Source of the DNA: Isoetes taiwanensis
Taxonomy: Eukaryota; Streptophyta; Lycopodiopsida; Isoetales; Isoetaceae
Direction of reading: 5' to 3'
NCBI GenBank assembly: GCA_021234155.1
Contig: JAJEKV010000073.1
Coordinates: 372,213-436,212, forward strand
DNA length: 64,000 nt
Shown: positions 10,190 through 22,910 of the stretch, one piece after another
Numbering within the stretch: position 1 is the first letter of the stretch
How the letters are laid out: every line of letters starts with the position of its first letter
Notes under the pieces: generated by a model
Database searches by the model: none
What the model was told of the DNA's origin: nothing
Seen by the model: only the letters and a program-made list of their open reading frames with translations
Program-made: the position numbers and the translations under genes

Positions 10190-13100
10190 GGTAGCCTCGC
10201 CCACTGGAAGCTTCGATCCCAGAATCAGGCGCCTTCCTTGGCTCGCGGCTAGCCCTCCGGCAGGTAATTTCAGCGCTTTCTTTGGAGTGCTGGGTGGGAG
10301 CACTTCATTACATAGTTTAGGGGCCTTCACGCTCGATCAGCCGGCCGCGATCCTTGAGCTTGAGCCTCCAACAAAAATAACCAGGCCTTCGAGGATCCTT
10401 GACGCCCAATCTCCTTCCACAATTTTGGTGAGTGTAGGTAGGAGCATCCGTGCCACAGCTTTGTTTAGTTCTAAATGGTTAGGTTGGCGCCATGTTGTAT
10501 TTTTATGGTTTTATGGTTTCTGCTTCGGGCAAATCGCGGCCGCGCTTCCTTCCTAGAGAAGAACCGTCCAATAATGTTTGTGATTTGGATTTTTATCCAA
10601 TAAGTATCAACGCTACCTATCTCCAGTGCTTTGGAAAGCCATGATGCGATTTTCTTCTATCTCTTAGGTTGTCTTTTGCCTCGAATATTTTTGTCGTCGT
10701 TTTTTCTCTCTGCCAGCTACGGAATTTATCTTGTAGCTTCTTTGGAACCATTCATAGTAACTCAGGCCCTACCCGTAGGTGGGTGTGCCAGAAATTTGGC
10801 AGGCTATACATGGACAAAGATGATCGAAGAAGGATTCATGCACCTATTTATAAGGAATAGCGAGGATATGGAATACGTCTGAACAAATGGGTATCGTCCT
10901 TAGCATACATGTGGGAGACCCAGCGAGAACCTGGCGTCGGGGCCTTATCTGCGGCGTGGAAGACACACAGTGCAGTGAGTACATTTCAGCGAAATATTCT
11001 GGGCGAATATGATGCTTGCAAGCAAGACGAACAAACTTGCCCGATTGGTAAAGGGCACCAACTAAGCGCAAAGGGATCTGGATTGGAAAGAATTTTATAT
11101 TATGTCACAGAGCCGCGACATCACTGCTTGCTCAGGATACCCTCTTATGTTAGGAGATGGCTCGCGTCTAGAGTTTGCTAAAGCCTATGTCACGAGGAGG
11201 AGTCCGAGGATCACGAATGGAAATCTCACGGATAGAATATCCACTCTCTACTCTGATTATAATGAAATAATAAGTAATCTGCATTTTACGGGGGCATCTT
11301 ATCGAAAAACTCCAGCAGGTAAATCAACTGGCTGCCCACAAAGGCCCAACTGGGTGCGTGCTTCAGGCGTGGAAGGTATTTTTACTACAATTTTGCTTTA
11401 TTCGCTCTTATAGCTTGAAGATGGCCTTGTGATCCTAACCACCAGCTTTTAGAGTTTGTTGATGTTGCGACCACCACTACTTTTGAAGGTCAAAATTAAA
11501 GATGAAACCCCAATTTGTCAGAATTGACATTCGACTAACAAAGTTGTTGCTCATTGGGCCGGACGGCCTAGCGAAGGTGACCATGGAAATTACCGGGATA
11601 AGCCGACCGAGAATTCTTTAATAAGATCTCTTTCTTGGTATCTCGTGGGATGAATACGCGATGAAGTTTTCTTATTGATGGGCCGAGATTTTGGAAGGCG
11701 AAATAACTTCTTTCCAGAAGGTTCAGCAAGATTCTGTGAGCAGATTAAGCTGTTGGACGGCTGAATGGGGCGCTAACTCTCCATGCGCGTGAAATTGTAT
11801 CCTAATACAAGCAGGTGTCTTGGACAAAGAATATGCCACTTCCCGAAGAGTTGGTGTCTTAGATTTGACCCGAGGATAGAAGTTTTGAGCATCTCAGATA
11901 CGGATTTGAATACATAAAGGACAGGTACAATAAGAAAAGCGTCCAGGGTAATCTTCCTAGTGCCTTTTGGAGCTCAGATCTATAATCGTGCGAGCGGCAC
12001 TCTTTGAGGGCCGAAAACTTGATTGCATCATGCCAACTACGGCAGAGCATTCCCGTCCCACAGCACCTCGCAAGAAAAATGCAACGATGGTCTTTTATTG
12101 ACATGCGCTTTGAAAATGCGATTGGGAAGTTAAAATATCGAGTTATGAGTTGCGGGCATCTAGCAGCCAAAGCCCATATCATCTTGCAATTTTATAAGGT
12201 CGGGCGCCCAACTTCCAGGCGCCTGCCATGAGAAACAAATCCAAAGACAGATTCTCTGCTCCAATTCTCGGGCTTATGAAGGAAACAAGGATGGATCAAC
12301 AAAAGGAAGTATGAAAGGGAGTTTCAATATTGTGTTGCACGCGCTGTTTGTTAGCGGTGGGGCCGCAGTGGCCCTGGTGTTCAAAGTTGGATCTCTGGAG
12401 AAATAACACAGGTCTAAGCTGCTTACAAGGCACCCCTCTTCCCAGGTAACAGGCTAACGGGCAGGGGTGGACGCCAAGGCAGGCCAGGTATTTACAGTGG
12501 CCTGGCAGGTCAGGGCGGGTATTGGAGGAGACTTTGTGCTTAAATCTCAGGCAAAACCTCTTATGTCTGTCGGATGGTGAGAGGAACTGAGTTCCATTTG
12601 ATGGGCAAGGTGCGTGCTTGGAGTTTCTGCTTCCGCGGGGACAGCCTCAAAGTAGCAATGATGCAAGGCAGGCGCAGGCCCCTTTGGATTGACTGACAAG
12701 GTGCGTCCGGTTTTAATGCTTTCTTTGAGACCTAGAGGAAAATGCTTGCCTAAGCGTGGAAGAAAAGTTGAGAAAACAAACCAGATGCTGTTGTCGGCCT
12801 TGAGAGAAGCGGTTGAATATCACTCAGCATACACATATTAGCAAGTGGATGACATATTGGATAAGCTGAGCGAGGAAAGGTTTTGAGCGAGGAGGCTTCG
12901 AGGACCCGGAGATCTGATGGGGGCACAGCGAGCTCTTGATCTGGATCCTCGGTTCAAAAGCTCGAGGCACCTAAACTGAGTCACGGATAATGTCATGCCC
13001 TTGTTGTCACGGCAAGCGGTTGAATATGGCAGATTCTCACAGATGAGGAAGCGTGGGCTAGAAGCGGGCCTCCACAAAGATTTAAAACAAGCAGTTGCAG

Positions 13101-16100
13101 GAAGAAGCCATGAAATTTGGGCGACATGCGAGGGAAACACCCAGTTTGATGAATCGCATAGGCGGGCCACTTGTGATTGGCTGACGGCGTGAGCGATTGA
13201 TATACCGGATACAGCGGGCTATCTGCGATGGACTCCGGACTATGGCAAGGTATTTGAACATGTGGCGGAATGGAGAATAGATTGGGGAATTTGCCCACGA
13301 GACTCAGTACTAGAGACACCCAGTAATACTTAGGCCAATCTGTGTTTCAAATGCAAATGAAATTTTTTACTATAAGTTTATAAAATGTAGGCTTTGTTTC
13401 AGGAACTTTTTATGAAATATATGATTAAAGTTCTTTGTAATTTTATAGCCGAGATTGTCATACGAGAGAATATTAATTTATGAATGCATGAGTGCAATAG
13501 CAATAGAGAAATCGCGGCAGCGTTCCTTGAAATAATGTGAGTTTTGTCAAATGCTCGGCTGCCCAGTGATTCATAGATTTTTAGGCTATCCCAGCATTTA
13601 AAGATCCTTACCACCAATCTTGAGGACCACTAGTGATGACATGCCTGGTCTAATCTTTGTCATATGTATCATAGAAATAATGTCCATCTCGCTAAATTTA
13701 AAGGACTGGCCGATATTACGTTTCTGTAGTAACTACAATTTAGATTTTTGAGGACTGGCAAATCACTGCAGCCTGCGCACTATCGCGACCTATTCGTCTT
13801 TCGGGCGAGAAAACATGGCTTTCTAATTAATGAATTCAGCCAGCGAAATTACTGGGGAGTAGGACCTCAAAACAATTGTATTGTGCGCGTGCCTCATAGA
13901 CTTGTACTGATATTTGGGGATACAAATACATTTATCAATAAAAAATAGGAATGACAAAATGTTCATATATCATCTAACTATGTAAGCACAGTAGTTTTCA
14001 TTGGAACATGAGTCTAAAAAGACCATGTCACCTCCACATTGACAAAGGCAACTAGGATCAAGATGACACCACCTTCTATCGCTGGGGCCAACATCTCATT
14101 CAGAATGCCGAGGAATGCATTACAGCTCAGAGGTATGTTATTGGATGAGCCTTGGCGGCCAGAGACTGCTTGGCTGGGCGGACTTTGGACACATAGGAGG
14201 ACCAGTGCTCCAGAGTCGGCCTACAGCTTTTGAGCTCACGAAACTGGGCATACTCACAGGTTGCAGCTGAGAGGATTATAAGATGTTGCGGGCGTTGTAG
14301 GTGGGTGTTAAATCCTAAGTTTAACATTGCTGTCCCAGCCGATCTTGAGGTGGAGGCAGGCTGGCCCTGTCTGGGTTTGAGGCGCCGGGACCAGGGGTTT
14401 CCTCCCACATGGGGTTTTCATCCCAGTCATTGAGGCCACGGCCCAGGGGTTTACATGGTTTCTTTGTGTTTGGAAACTTTCACGCTTCCCATATTTAAAA
14501 CCGTCTCTCATGGGCCGGTTGGCCTCCTGGACATTCAAAATATACTTCCCAGCTTCCTTCGGCTGGCCTCAATTTCACTTGACAGTTTTATTCATCATTA
14601 CAGGTTTATCATCCCATAGCATTATTACTCAGTATCTGACGAGATACTTAGAGACAATCTGTATAGAAATCAGATTCTAATGTAAACTGTAGATATGAAA
14701 TATTATATATTTAAGAAAAGGGCTAATAGAGTTAGTCCATTTACAACAGAGCATGGATTTGGACGAAGTTAAACATCGAATCTGAAATCTGACTCATCAA
14801 ATTATTCCAAAACTTTTATTTACTTGCGTCAAAATAACCTAGTCTTCCTTTTTGATGTCAAGTAATCCACAGCAGCTTCTTCTAGCGACTTGTATTGAGG
14901 GAAGTAATCCCTTGAGATTTGATGGTATATATTAATTACAGCTCAAGATTCCCTACCATAGCTGAATCATAGAACCATATACTGATTATCATGAACCTTT
15001 GCCATGCCTAACTCAGAATTAGATTCTATGATTCACTAGAAAAAGTGCCCAGCATTGCTGGGCTTTCATTGGAAATGTATTATCAAAACTACATAAGAAT
15101 GCATTTTAAATTCTTAATGGCGTATAGACGTTTGTAGTTGGTTGGTCATTAATTGAATTACATTGATTTTGCTTTTATTGCCCATGGGACCGAAACAAAC
15201 ATTGGTGTGTTGTTAAGCGACAGGCAGGAAGTGGATCATAAAGTACCGGAGTAAATCAAACTTGGACATAAAAAGAAAATGTTGAAGGCCCGGTATGGCC
15301 TTTAGTAGAAAGCACGTGGGTGTTTTCCATCAGTACCTAACATGCACTGGGTATTTGAATAGTGTAAATACCGAAGGCTTTTGTTTTGATTTGTCATGGT
15401 TGAATGAGACTCTTGGTACTACCACTTTCATGCATTATCTTAAAGTAATAGAAAGCTAAAGCGAAAACTATCACTTATTTCAAATATCAGGATGTTAAGG
15501 CCCAGCGGTTTAATAGCTGGAAGAGCCTGGAAGCTATTGAAACCATTTCAAACACATAAAAACATCTTCACAATGACTTCTGGCACTACGGCGTGAGCTC
15601 CTTTGTTGAGGAGATGGAGAGGAAGGCTGCGATGTAGGAAGCTGGCCACAAATGCATTTCTTCTCTGTAGTCACGGGGCATTCAAATGGGGGATCACAGA
15701 ATTGGTTTTGTGCTGCCGTCTCTTGTAGAACGTTTGCAAGGAAAGGCCCTCTCCATGAATAAGAAAATTTATGCATTATGGTCCAAGAATGGGGCGCACC
15801 TCAAAAGAATCTCCCCCAATGCTATTCCAAGTATGCAACTAACAGGAAGCCACTTACCCTTGTCCCCACCCCAATGCAAAGATTTCTGAAACCTAGTCGG
15901 AACTGTATGAAAACAACAAAAGGAGGTCCACCACATCGAGGAAAGAGTGGCCACAAGTTTGCATATTATTGTGATTCTTGGGCGACTACAAAAGCAGTGG
16001 TGGCCTAAAAAAATTGTACCATTCCGGCTTGAAAATGGTTATTTGGAAAAATGGTTATGCATATAACGTCTTGTCCAATCTCAACCATCCATCTGCATCA

Positions 16101-16160
16101 ACAGTTCAAAATTGAAATTGATGACAAACACTCAAAATTACTTTAGTATAAAGAAAGATT
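10190..16160. other. unrecognised, no supported gene
   Basis: About 6 kb with many open frames under 115 codons on both strands and none convincing. The longest are minus 12838-13170, minus 12993-13319 and minus 11859-12182. The string GCGGTTGAATAT occurs twice, near 12811 and 13016, hinting at an internal duplication. From 14.8 kb the DNA becomes AT-rich. From about 15.5 kb it may be the gag part of the gypsy relic that follows, but I cannot show this. Confidence 0.35.
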
Positions 16161-16164
16161 GTCA

Positions 16165-17300
16165 AGCAGGCGCACAATAAAGAACTAAAGATCCGATGTT
16201 CTATATGTGGAGGAGAACATTATCAATTCAATTGTCCTACAAATACAACTTTTGTGGAGAAGACAAGAACGAAAGTATAGTTCAAGGAACCAGTACCCAA
16301 AGAATGACCTAATAATGAAGTACACAACATAGAAGACAAGCCACAAGCTTCCTGCGATGGAGAAGAAAGGAATAAAACAAAGCTTGACTCCATTGAACAG
16401 GAACAAGGGAGGCTGCAAGTTAGAATTTATGGAGCTGATAAAGAAGCACCAAAAATATGACTTTCAAAAATGAAGGCTCAATAAAAGGCTAATAAGTGAC
16501 AATCCTATGTGATGAGGATTCAACACATGACTTCATATTGCATGATCTCACAAATAAACTGGACTTGACCGTTCATGATTTGCATACTCAAGTTGTTGTT
16601 GTGCAAGGACTAAGTGACCCGAAAGTCAATGTGACAAATTTGTGATAGCAACCTTTACAAATAGCGTAGTACGTAGAGGACATGGTCTTACTTTTAGCTT
16701 CTTTGGGAACAATGGACGTGATTTTGGGAGTTGGATGGCAAGAGCAATTTGATACTTGTTCTAACTACCGTAAAAGACTGTGAAAATTTTTGTAGAAGGA
16801 CCCTTGATATTGCAATCTGAATTTCTATCTCAAATTGAGCCTTAGCTTTCACATTATAATGCAAAGAAATTAATACAAATGATACTGAGTCATATTTTAT
16901 TTATTTGAGAGCCTCAGATCCTCTATCATAGGTGCCTCCTAAATCATATAACTTCTTTAAGCAGTTCAATGATCTTTTCAATGAAACTTTAGGCCTTCCT
17001 CCTCATTGTCCTGAAGGTCATACAATTACACTAGAAAGCAGATGCAAACCCTCCAAATAGAGCACCTTATTGAGCCAGCCATTCTGAAATTTAGAACTTG
17101 AAAGCAGATAACAGAGATGTTAGATCGTCAATTGATACATCCTAATTGTTCTTCTTTTGGTGCACCAGTCATTTTGATTAAGAAGAAGGACAAGAGGTAC
17201 AGATTGTGTGTAGACTAATAAATTGACCATAAAAGATACATTTTTGGAAAGACTCTTATAGAAAAACAAATAACAACATTTGGCCATGAAGTGGCTTTCT
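16165..17300 (+). pseudogene. Ty3/gypsy gag-pol relic
   Basis: Landmarks of a Ty3/gypsy polyprotein occur in order. A zinc knuckle CSICGGEHYQFNC (16197-16235, CX2CX3HX4C) ends gag. A retropepsin remnant follows at 16508-16537, reading CDEDSTHDFI where active copies have a DSG-STHNFI type motif, so the catalytic triplet is altered. ILGVGWQEQF near 16720 is the end of the protease (usually ILGMDWL). At 17114-17220 comes the start of reverse transcriptase: EMLDRQLIHPNCSSFGAPV, then LIKKKD and RLCVD. Stops interrupt every block. RNase H and integrase are not seen; the sequence reaches a different repeat at 17480. Confidence 0.8.
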
Positions 17301-17479
17301 TATTGAACGTTAAAAAAACAAGGTACAATAGTATAGTAGTAGAAATGTTTGGCTACAAAAATATAAAGCCAAGCAAACCTCAAAACTAGACAATCACTGA
17401 GGGTTTTTATAAGAAAAAAGATCCGCCACAATGAAACTCAGAGTTAGAGATTTATCAACTGAATAAAACAGCTCTTTCG

Positions 17480-19240
17480 TGTTTCGAAAACTATCGCGGA
17501 CGCTTCCCTAATATATAATTTACACCCGTGACGTATACATACCGACTTTCCCTCCCATGGCAACCACTCCGCCATGAGCAGGCTCTCCGCCTATTCCGCC
17601 AATTTCACCCATATTATGGTGTCTAAAAGAAGGACACGTATCAATATTCGCCCACGCCACAATGGACTCCTACGCCGCTAAGCATGAATAATACAAGGGC
17701 AGTACCACGATAAATCGACATAAATAACCACCACGGCGCGGCGATCCATTCAAATACCAACGCAAAGAATATGCATCTAAAATCAAGAAAACACCCAAAC
17801 CTCGTGTTCTACCCTCGCCCGCATCTGAGGATCGCATCAATCCGCTGGGCCTCAAGAGATCACAGACCGAAAGTCTTGGCATGGTGTTGGCCGCATAGAA
17901 CATCGGGTTAGGTTGTCCACTCCATCCTACTCTCCTCGCGTACACTTTTGCGTATGGGTCAATTCACACTATGGCTTCGCTTATAGCCTTCCCGGAGACG
18001 CAGACTCAAGGTATCACCCTTGAGCCTACCTGTGGTTCATGAAGCTCCTGGTCCGGCGAGGCGTGTCGTGAAGCGCCCCTTCCGTAATCACAGTGGGTTC
18101 CATGGGTGAGTTTAGAATACGCGTTTCATCAATTCCCCGCATCGGCATCTCACTTTACTCACCCTAAATCTACTCAAAGTGCAAGCAGGCCCCATACGGG
18201 TCACACCACTACACCCGTGGGAGTGTCGTGACCCATACCCGCCCCACGGACCGCTATCAGGCCTAGCCTAATCAGAGAGTCCGTGAGCCTTTTATATTCG
18301 TGCAAGACCCTACCCCACTTCACACCATCAGAAAAATTCCTTGTCCGCGCTAAGCCGCTGTATTAGCGCCTATCACCCGGTGGGCTCTTGCACAAAGCCG
18401 CATTATTGGGAATTACAGTGGTTTTATCTAGGAACATACTAACGTGATATGAGTTCAGAGGTCTCTACCTCACTTTATTTCCATTTCGCAGAGTGATACC
18501 ATACAAAGAACTATTATCAATCCATCCTTTTAAGAACCAAACCAGACCTAATATGAAGAGAACTTACCTTTACATTCAAGGGTTAGTTCCACTTAATACT
18601 GGAAACACAGAGAGAATCGCATGGTAACAACACAACAAGTACCCAACAGGGCGCAATTCCAGGAATTGGCTGAACTAAAACTACCACTCAACCAGTGTTT
18701 CGCTGGAACCGGCGTATCGGTGTCGCATGGTGCCGGGCGATTTAAGGGTGGGCAAAAAGAATGTACTCTTTTGGGTAGGAGGTTGTTTATGATTTTGGTG
18801 AGGTCAAAGAATGTACCCTGGGGTGCTCACCGCTTCCCTGGGCCAGCCACAGCCTTAAGGCCAAATACTGCTCCCTTGGGCGCCAAGAACAGTCCTTGGC
18901 CAATCGCCCTTCTTTGGGCCTACAAAGAACTCCCTCTCCATCTCCCAAAATGCTCCTAATCTGAATTGGAGCACAAAGCCCTAATTTGGGTGTCCGTACG
19001 GAAACTATGCCTTGCCCAATCGATTTGGCCAAGTGGCACCCCTTGTTGGTGCTAATTAACTACCTTAGCTTTAATTAGGTAATTAGGCTATATACTTATA
19101 TTCATCCACAATGGATTTATTAACGAGCTAAATAAAACCATTGTGGCCTAATTCTACTTAGACAATTTACCCTTATGTTCTAGTGACGGTTCCTACAAGG
19201 TATTAATGTGATACCGTGATAAAATGCCTCGAACGCCACA
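17480..19240 (+). repeat. long direct repeat, left copy (putative LTR)
   Basis: This ~1.75-kb block matches 29779-31525 in the same orientation. Shared strings include CATACCGACTTTCCCTCCCA, CAACGCAAAGAATATGCATC, CCGCATAGAACATC, CTTAGACAATT and AATGCCTCGAACG, in the same order. Both copies can be drawn to begin with TG (17480 and 29779) and end with CA after CGAACG(C/T)CA, as LTRs do. The two lie 10.5 kb apart and would bound an element of about 14 kb. No primer binding site, polypurine tract or target site duplication can be demonstrated, so a segmental duplication remains possible. Small open frames inside (92-112 codons) are not supported as genes. Confidence 0.6.
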
Positions 19241-19429
19241 TTCTCTCACCTTAAAAAATGATGCCGCCTCAAAGATCAAGACTGCCATCATATGCGGCAA
19301 ACACATCATGATCATCTTAGGATCAGCTAAAAAAGTGAACGTAAAATTTCAAAGCTTCTTGTGGAAGTCCTTTCACCGCTTCATCCGCGGGTGACTCTTG
19401 GTGCCTCACACTCTATCTATTTTGGAAAG

Positions 19430-22400
19430 CCCGCACTATATGTTGGAGCTTCTCCGACAATCTCTCGCTTCACATTATGCTCAATTATGATTGGGGACGC
19501 TTCTAAGGATTTTAAGATGCCTAATACGAAGTTTGCCTAAGGTTTTGATGGTATATCGAAGCCCTATACCTGCTTGCTAAGTTTTGAATATGAGCATGTG
19601 GATTCAACCTCTACCAAAATAGCTCAATGTCCTAATAAGACTACTTTAAACCAATCTAACCAAAGTGAGCCAATGTGACTATTTTTATATTAAATCTATG
19701 TTTTTTTATAATAACCCATTGAATTGTTTTAGGATATGGTCTATGGTTTCAAGAATTATATCTATATCAAATCCCCCCGGAACCCCTCAAGCATTTTGCT
19801 ACATATTCTAAAACGATGCACCTGGATCACTACGCCGCCGACTGCCAATCCTACGCCCCGTACTATATGTTGGAGCCTCCGACACCTCTCGCTTCGATTA
19901 TGCTCAATTACATCAGGACGTTAAGTATTCAAAGATGCCTAATACGAAGTTTGCTCTAAGGTTTCACATACCAGTCTCTACACGGTTTTGCTTAAGTTTT
20001 TGAATATGAAATACTGGATTCAACTCTACCAAAATAAATCAATGTCCTAATAAGACTACTTTAACCAATCTAACCAAAGTTGAGCTAATGTACTATTTTT
20101 ATCTTAAATCTATGTTTTTTATAATAAACTTATTGAATGCTTCTTAGATAAGGTCTATGGTTTCAAGAGAATTATATTCATATCAAATCCCCCGAACCCC
20201 TCGTTATTTTGCTACATATTCTAAACCCAGATGCACCTCGACTACCACAAATGTCGGATCTGGCCAATCCCACGCCCACTATATGTTGGAGCCTGACACC
20301 TCTCGCTTCGATTATGTCAATTATGATTAGACGCTTATGATTTTAATATGATGTCGAATATATTTGCCTAAGGTTTTGATGGTATCAGCCCTATAATGTG
20401 TTTTGCTTAAGTTTTTGAATATGGAACATGATTCTAACCTCTACCAAAAAATAAATCCCTCAATGTCCTAATAAGACTACTTTAACCAATCCAACCAAGG
20501 AGCTAATGTGACTATTTTTATCTTAAATCTATGTTTTTTTTATAATAACGCATTGAATTGTAAATAATGATTCAACTTTCAACAAAATAGCTCAATGTCC
20601 TAATAAGACTACTTTAACCAATCTAACGCAAAGGAGCTATAATGCATTGGCTTTTTATCTTAAATCTATGTTTTTTTTATAATAACCAATGGAATCTCTG
20701 TTTTTTATATGTACTATGGTTTCAAGAATTATATCTGCACAAATCCCCCTCGAACCCCCCGCTATTTTGCTACATATTCTAAATCCAGATGCACCCCCGA
20801 CTACCACAACCGCCGGATCCGGCCAATCCTACGCCCGCACTATATGTTGGAGCCTTCCGACACCTCTCGCTTCGATTATGCTCAATTATGATTGGGGACG
20901 CTTCTATGATTTTAAGTATCGAATAATGAAGTTTGCCTAAGGTTTTGATGGTATATCGAAGCCCCTATAAATTGTTAAGTTTCTTTTGAACAGAAATACT
21001 GGGATTCAACCTCTACCAAAATAGCTCAATGTCCTAATAAGACTACTTTAACCAAATCTAACCAAAGGAGCTAATGTGACTATTTTCTATCTTAAATCTA
21101 TGTTTTTTTTTATAATAACCCATTGAATTGTTTTAGGATATGGTCTATGGTTTCAAGAATTATATATCTATATCAAATCCCCCGAACCCCCGCTATTTTG
21201 CTACATATTCTAAAACCTAGATGCACCTCGGACTACCACGCCGCCGATCCATTAACTCTACGCCCGTGAATATATAAGTTGGAGCTCGACACACCTCTCG
21301 CTTACATTATGCTCAATTATGATTGGGACGCTTCTATGATTTTAAGATGTCAATACGAAGGCTTGCCTAAGGTTTTGATGGTATAACGTTTCTATACGTT
21401 TGTTTAAGTTTTTTGAATATGAACACGGATTCAACCTCTACCAAAATAGCTCAATGTCCTAATAAGACTACTTTAACCAATCTAACCAAAGTGAGCTAAT
21501 GTGACTATTTTTTATCTTAAATCTATGTTTTTTTTTATAATAACCTATTGAATTGTTTTAGGATATGGTCTATGGGTTTCAAGAATTATACCCATATCAA
21601 ATCCCCCCGAACCCCCACATTTTGCTATTCTAAACGAGATGCACCCCCGACTACCACAACTGCCGGATCTCGCCAATCCCACGCCCGCATTCGGTATGTT
21701 GAGCCTCCGACACCTCTCGCTTCATTATGCTCACTATGATTGGGGACTTATGATTTTAAGATGTCGAATACGAAGCTGCCTAAGGTTTTGATGGTATATC
21801 GAAGTCTCTATAATGTTTTGTTTAAGTTTTTGAATATGAAATACGATTCGAACCTCTACCAAAATAGCTCAATGTCCTAATAAGACTACTTTAACCAATC
21901 TAAATCCGCCAAAGGAGCTAATGTGACTATTTTTAGTCTTAAATCTATGTTTTTATAATAACCCATTGAATTGTTTTAGGATATGGTCTATGGTTTCAAG
22001 AATTATATCTATATCAAATCCCCCTGAACCCCTGGTTTTGCTACATATTCTCAAACCAGACACCCCATCACTACAGCTGCCGGATCTGCCAATCCTACGC
22101 CTCGCATCTATATGTTGAGCCTTCTCGACACCTCTCCTCGCTCTTTATTATGCTCACCATGATTGGGACTACCATGATTTTAAGATGTCGAATACGCAGT
22201 TGCCTAAGGTTTCACGATGGTATATCGAAGTCTCTATACGGTTTTGTTTAAGTTTTTGAATATGAAATATGTGATTCAACTCTACCAAAAATAGCCTCAA
22301 TGTCCTAATAAGACTACTTTAACCAATCTAACCAAAGGAGCTAATGTGACTATTTTTTATCTTAAATCTATGTTTTTTTATAATAACCTATTGAATTGTT

Positions 22401-22910
22401 TTTAGGATATGGTCTATGGTTTCAAGAATTATATCTATATCAAACTCGAACCCCTCGTTATTTTGCTACATATTCTAAACGTAGATGCACCCCCGACTAC
22501 CACAGCTGCCGGACTGGCCAATCCACGCCCGCATCTATATGTTGAGCCTCCGGACACTCCTCGCTTCGGGATTATGCTCAATTATGATTGGGGACGCTAT
22601 GATTTTAAGTAAGATGTCGTAATACGAAGCTTGTTTGGCGGTTTTGATGGTATATCGAAGTTCTATACTTGCTTCGCTTTTAAGTTTTTGAATATGAAAT
22701 ACTGTGGATTCAACCTCTACCAAAAATAACTTAATGTCCTAATAAGACTACTTTAACCAATCTAACCAAAGGAGCTAATGTGACTATTTTTATCTTAAAT
22801 TCATGTTTTTTTTATAATAACCCATTGAATTGTTTTAGGATATGGTCTATGGTTTCAAGAATTATATCTATATCAAATCCCCGAACCCTCAAGTATTTTG
22901 CTACATATTT
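19430..22910 (+). repeat. ~425-bp satellite array, about eight copies
   Basis: The anchor GGTCTATGG (or its CTATGG core) occurs at 19738, 20152, 20711, 21142, 21567, 21985, 22411 and 22844, giving unit lengths of 414, 559, 431, 425, 418, 426 and 433. The first unit (from about 19430) and last unit (to about 22910) are partial. Each unit runs TTTCAAGAATTATATCTATA, TTTTGCTACATATTC, a C-rich part with CACGCCCGCA, CACCTCTCGCTT, GATTGGGGACG, GGTTTTGATGGTATA, then CTCAATGTCCTAATAAGACT and TAAATCTATG. No coding frame is conserved across units. The array starts just inside the left long direct repeat, which suggests it belongs to that element. Confidence 0.9.
20515..20690 (+). repeat. partial duplication inside satellite unit
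   Basis: The unit starting at 20152 is 559 bp long because a ~120-bp part is doubled. The run from CTCAATGTCCTAATAAGACT to TAAATCTATGTTTTTT and TATAATAAC occurs twice, around 20460-20550 and 20590-20690. This is an unequal-exchange product within the array or an assembly error. Confidence 0.75.

Noticed and set aside
12838..13319. overlapping 108-110-codon minus frames
   Set aside because: No motif, no splice context and different frames open over the same bases; probably chance.
16185..16418. 77-codon hydrophobic frame on the minus strand
   Set aside because: It is antisense to the zinc-knuckle part of the gypsy relic.
19430..22910. CRISPR-like or gene-family array
   Set aside because: Units of ~425 bp without spacer/repeat alternation and without a conserved frame are ordinary satellite DNA.
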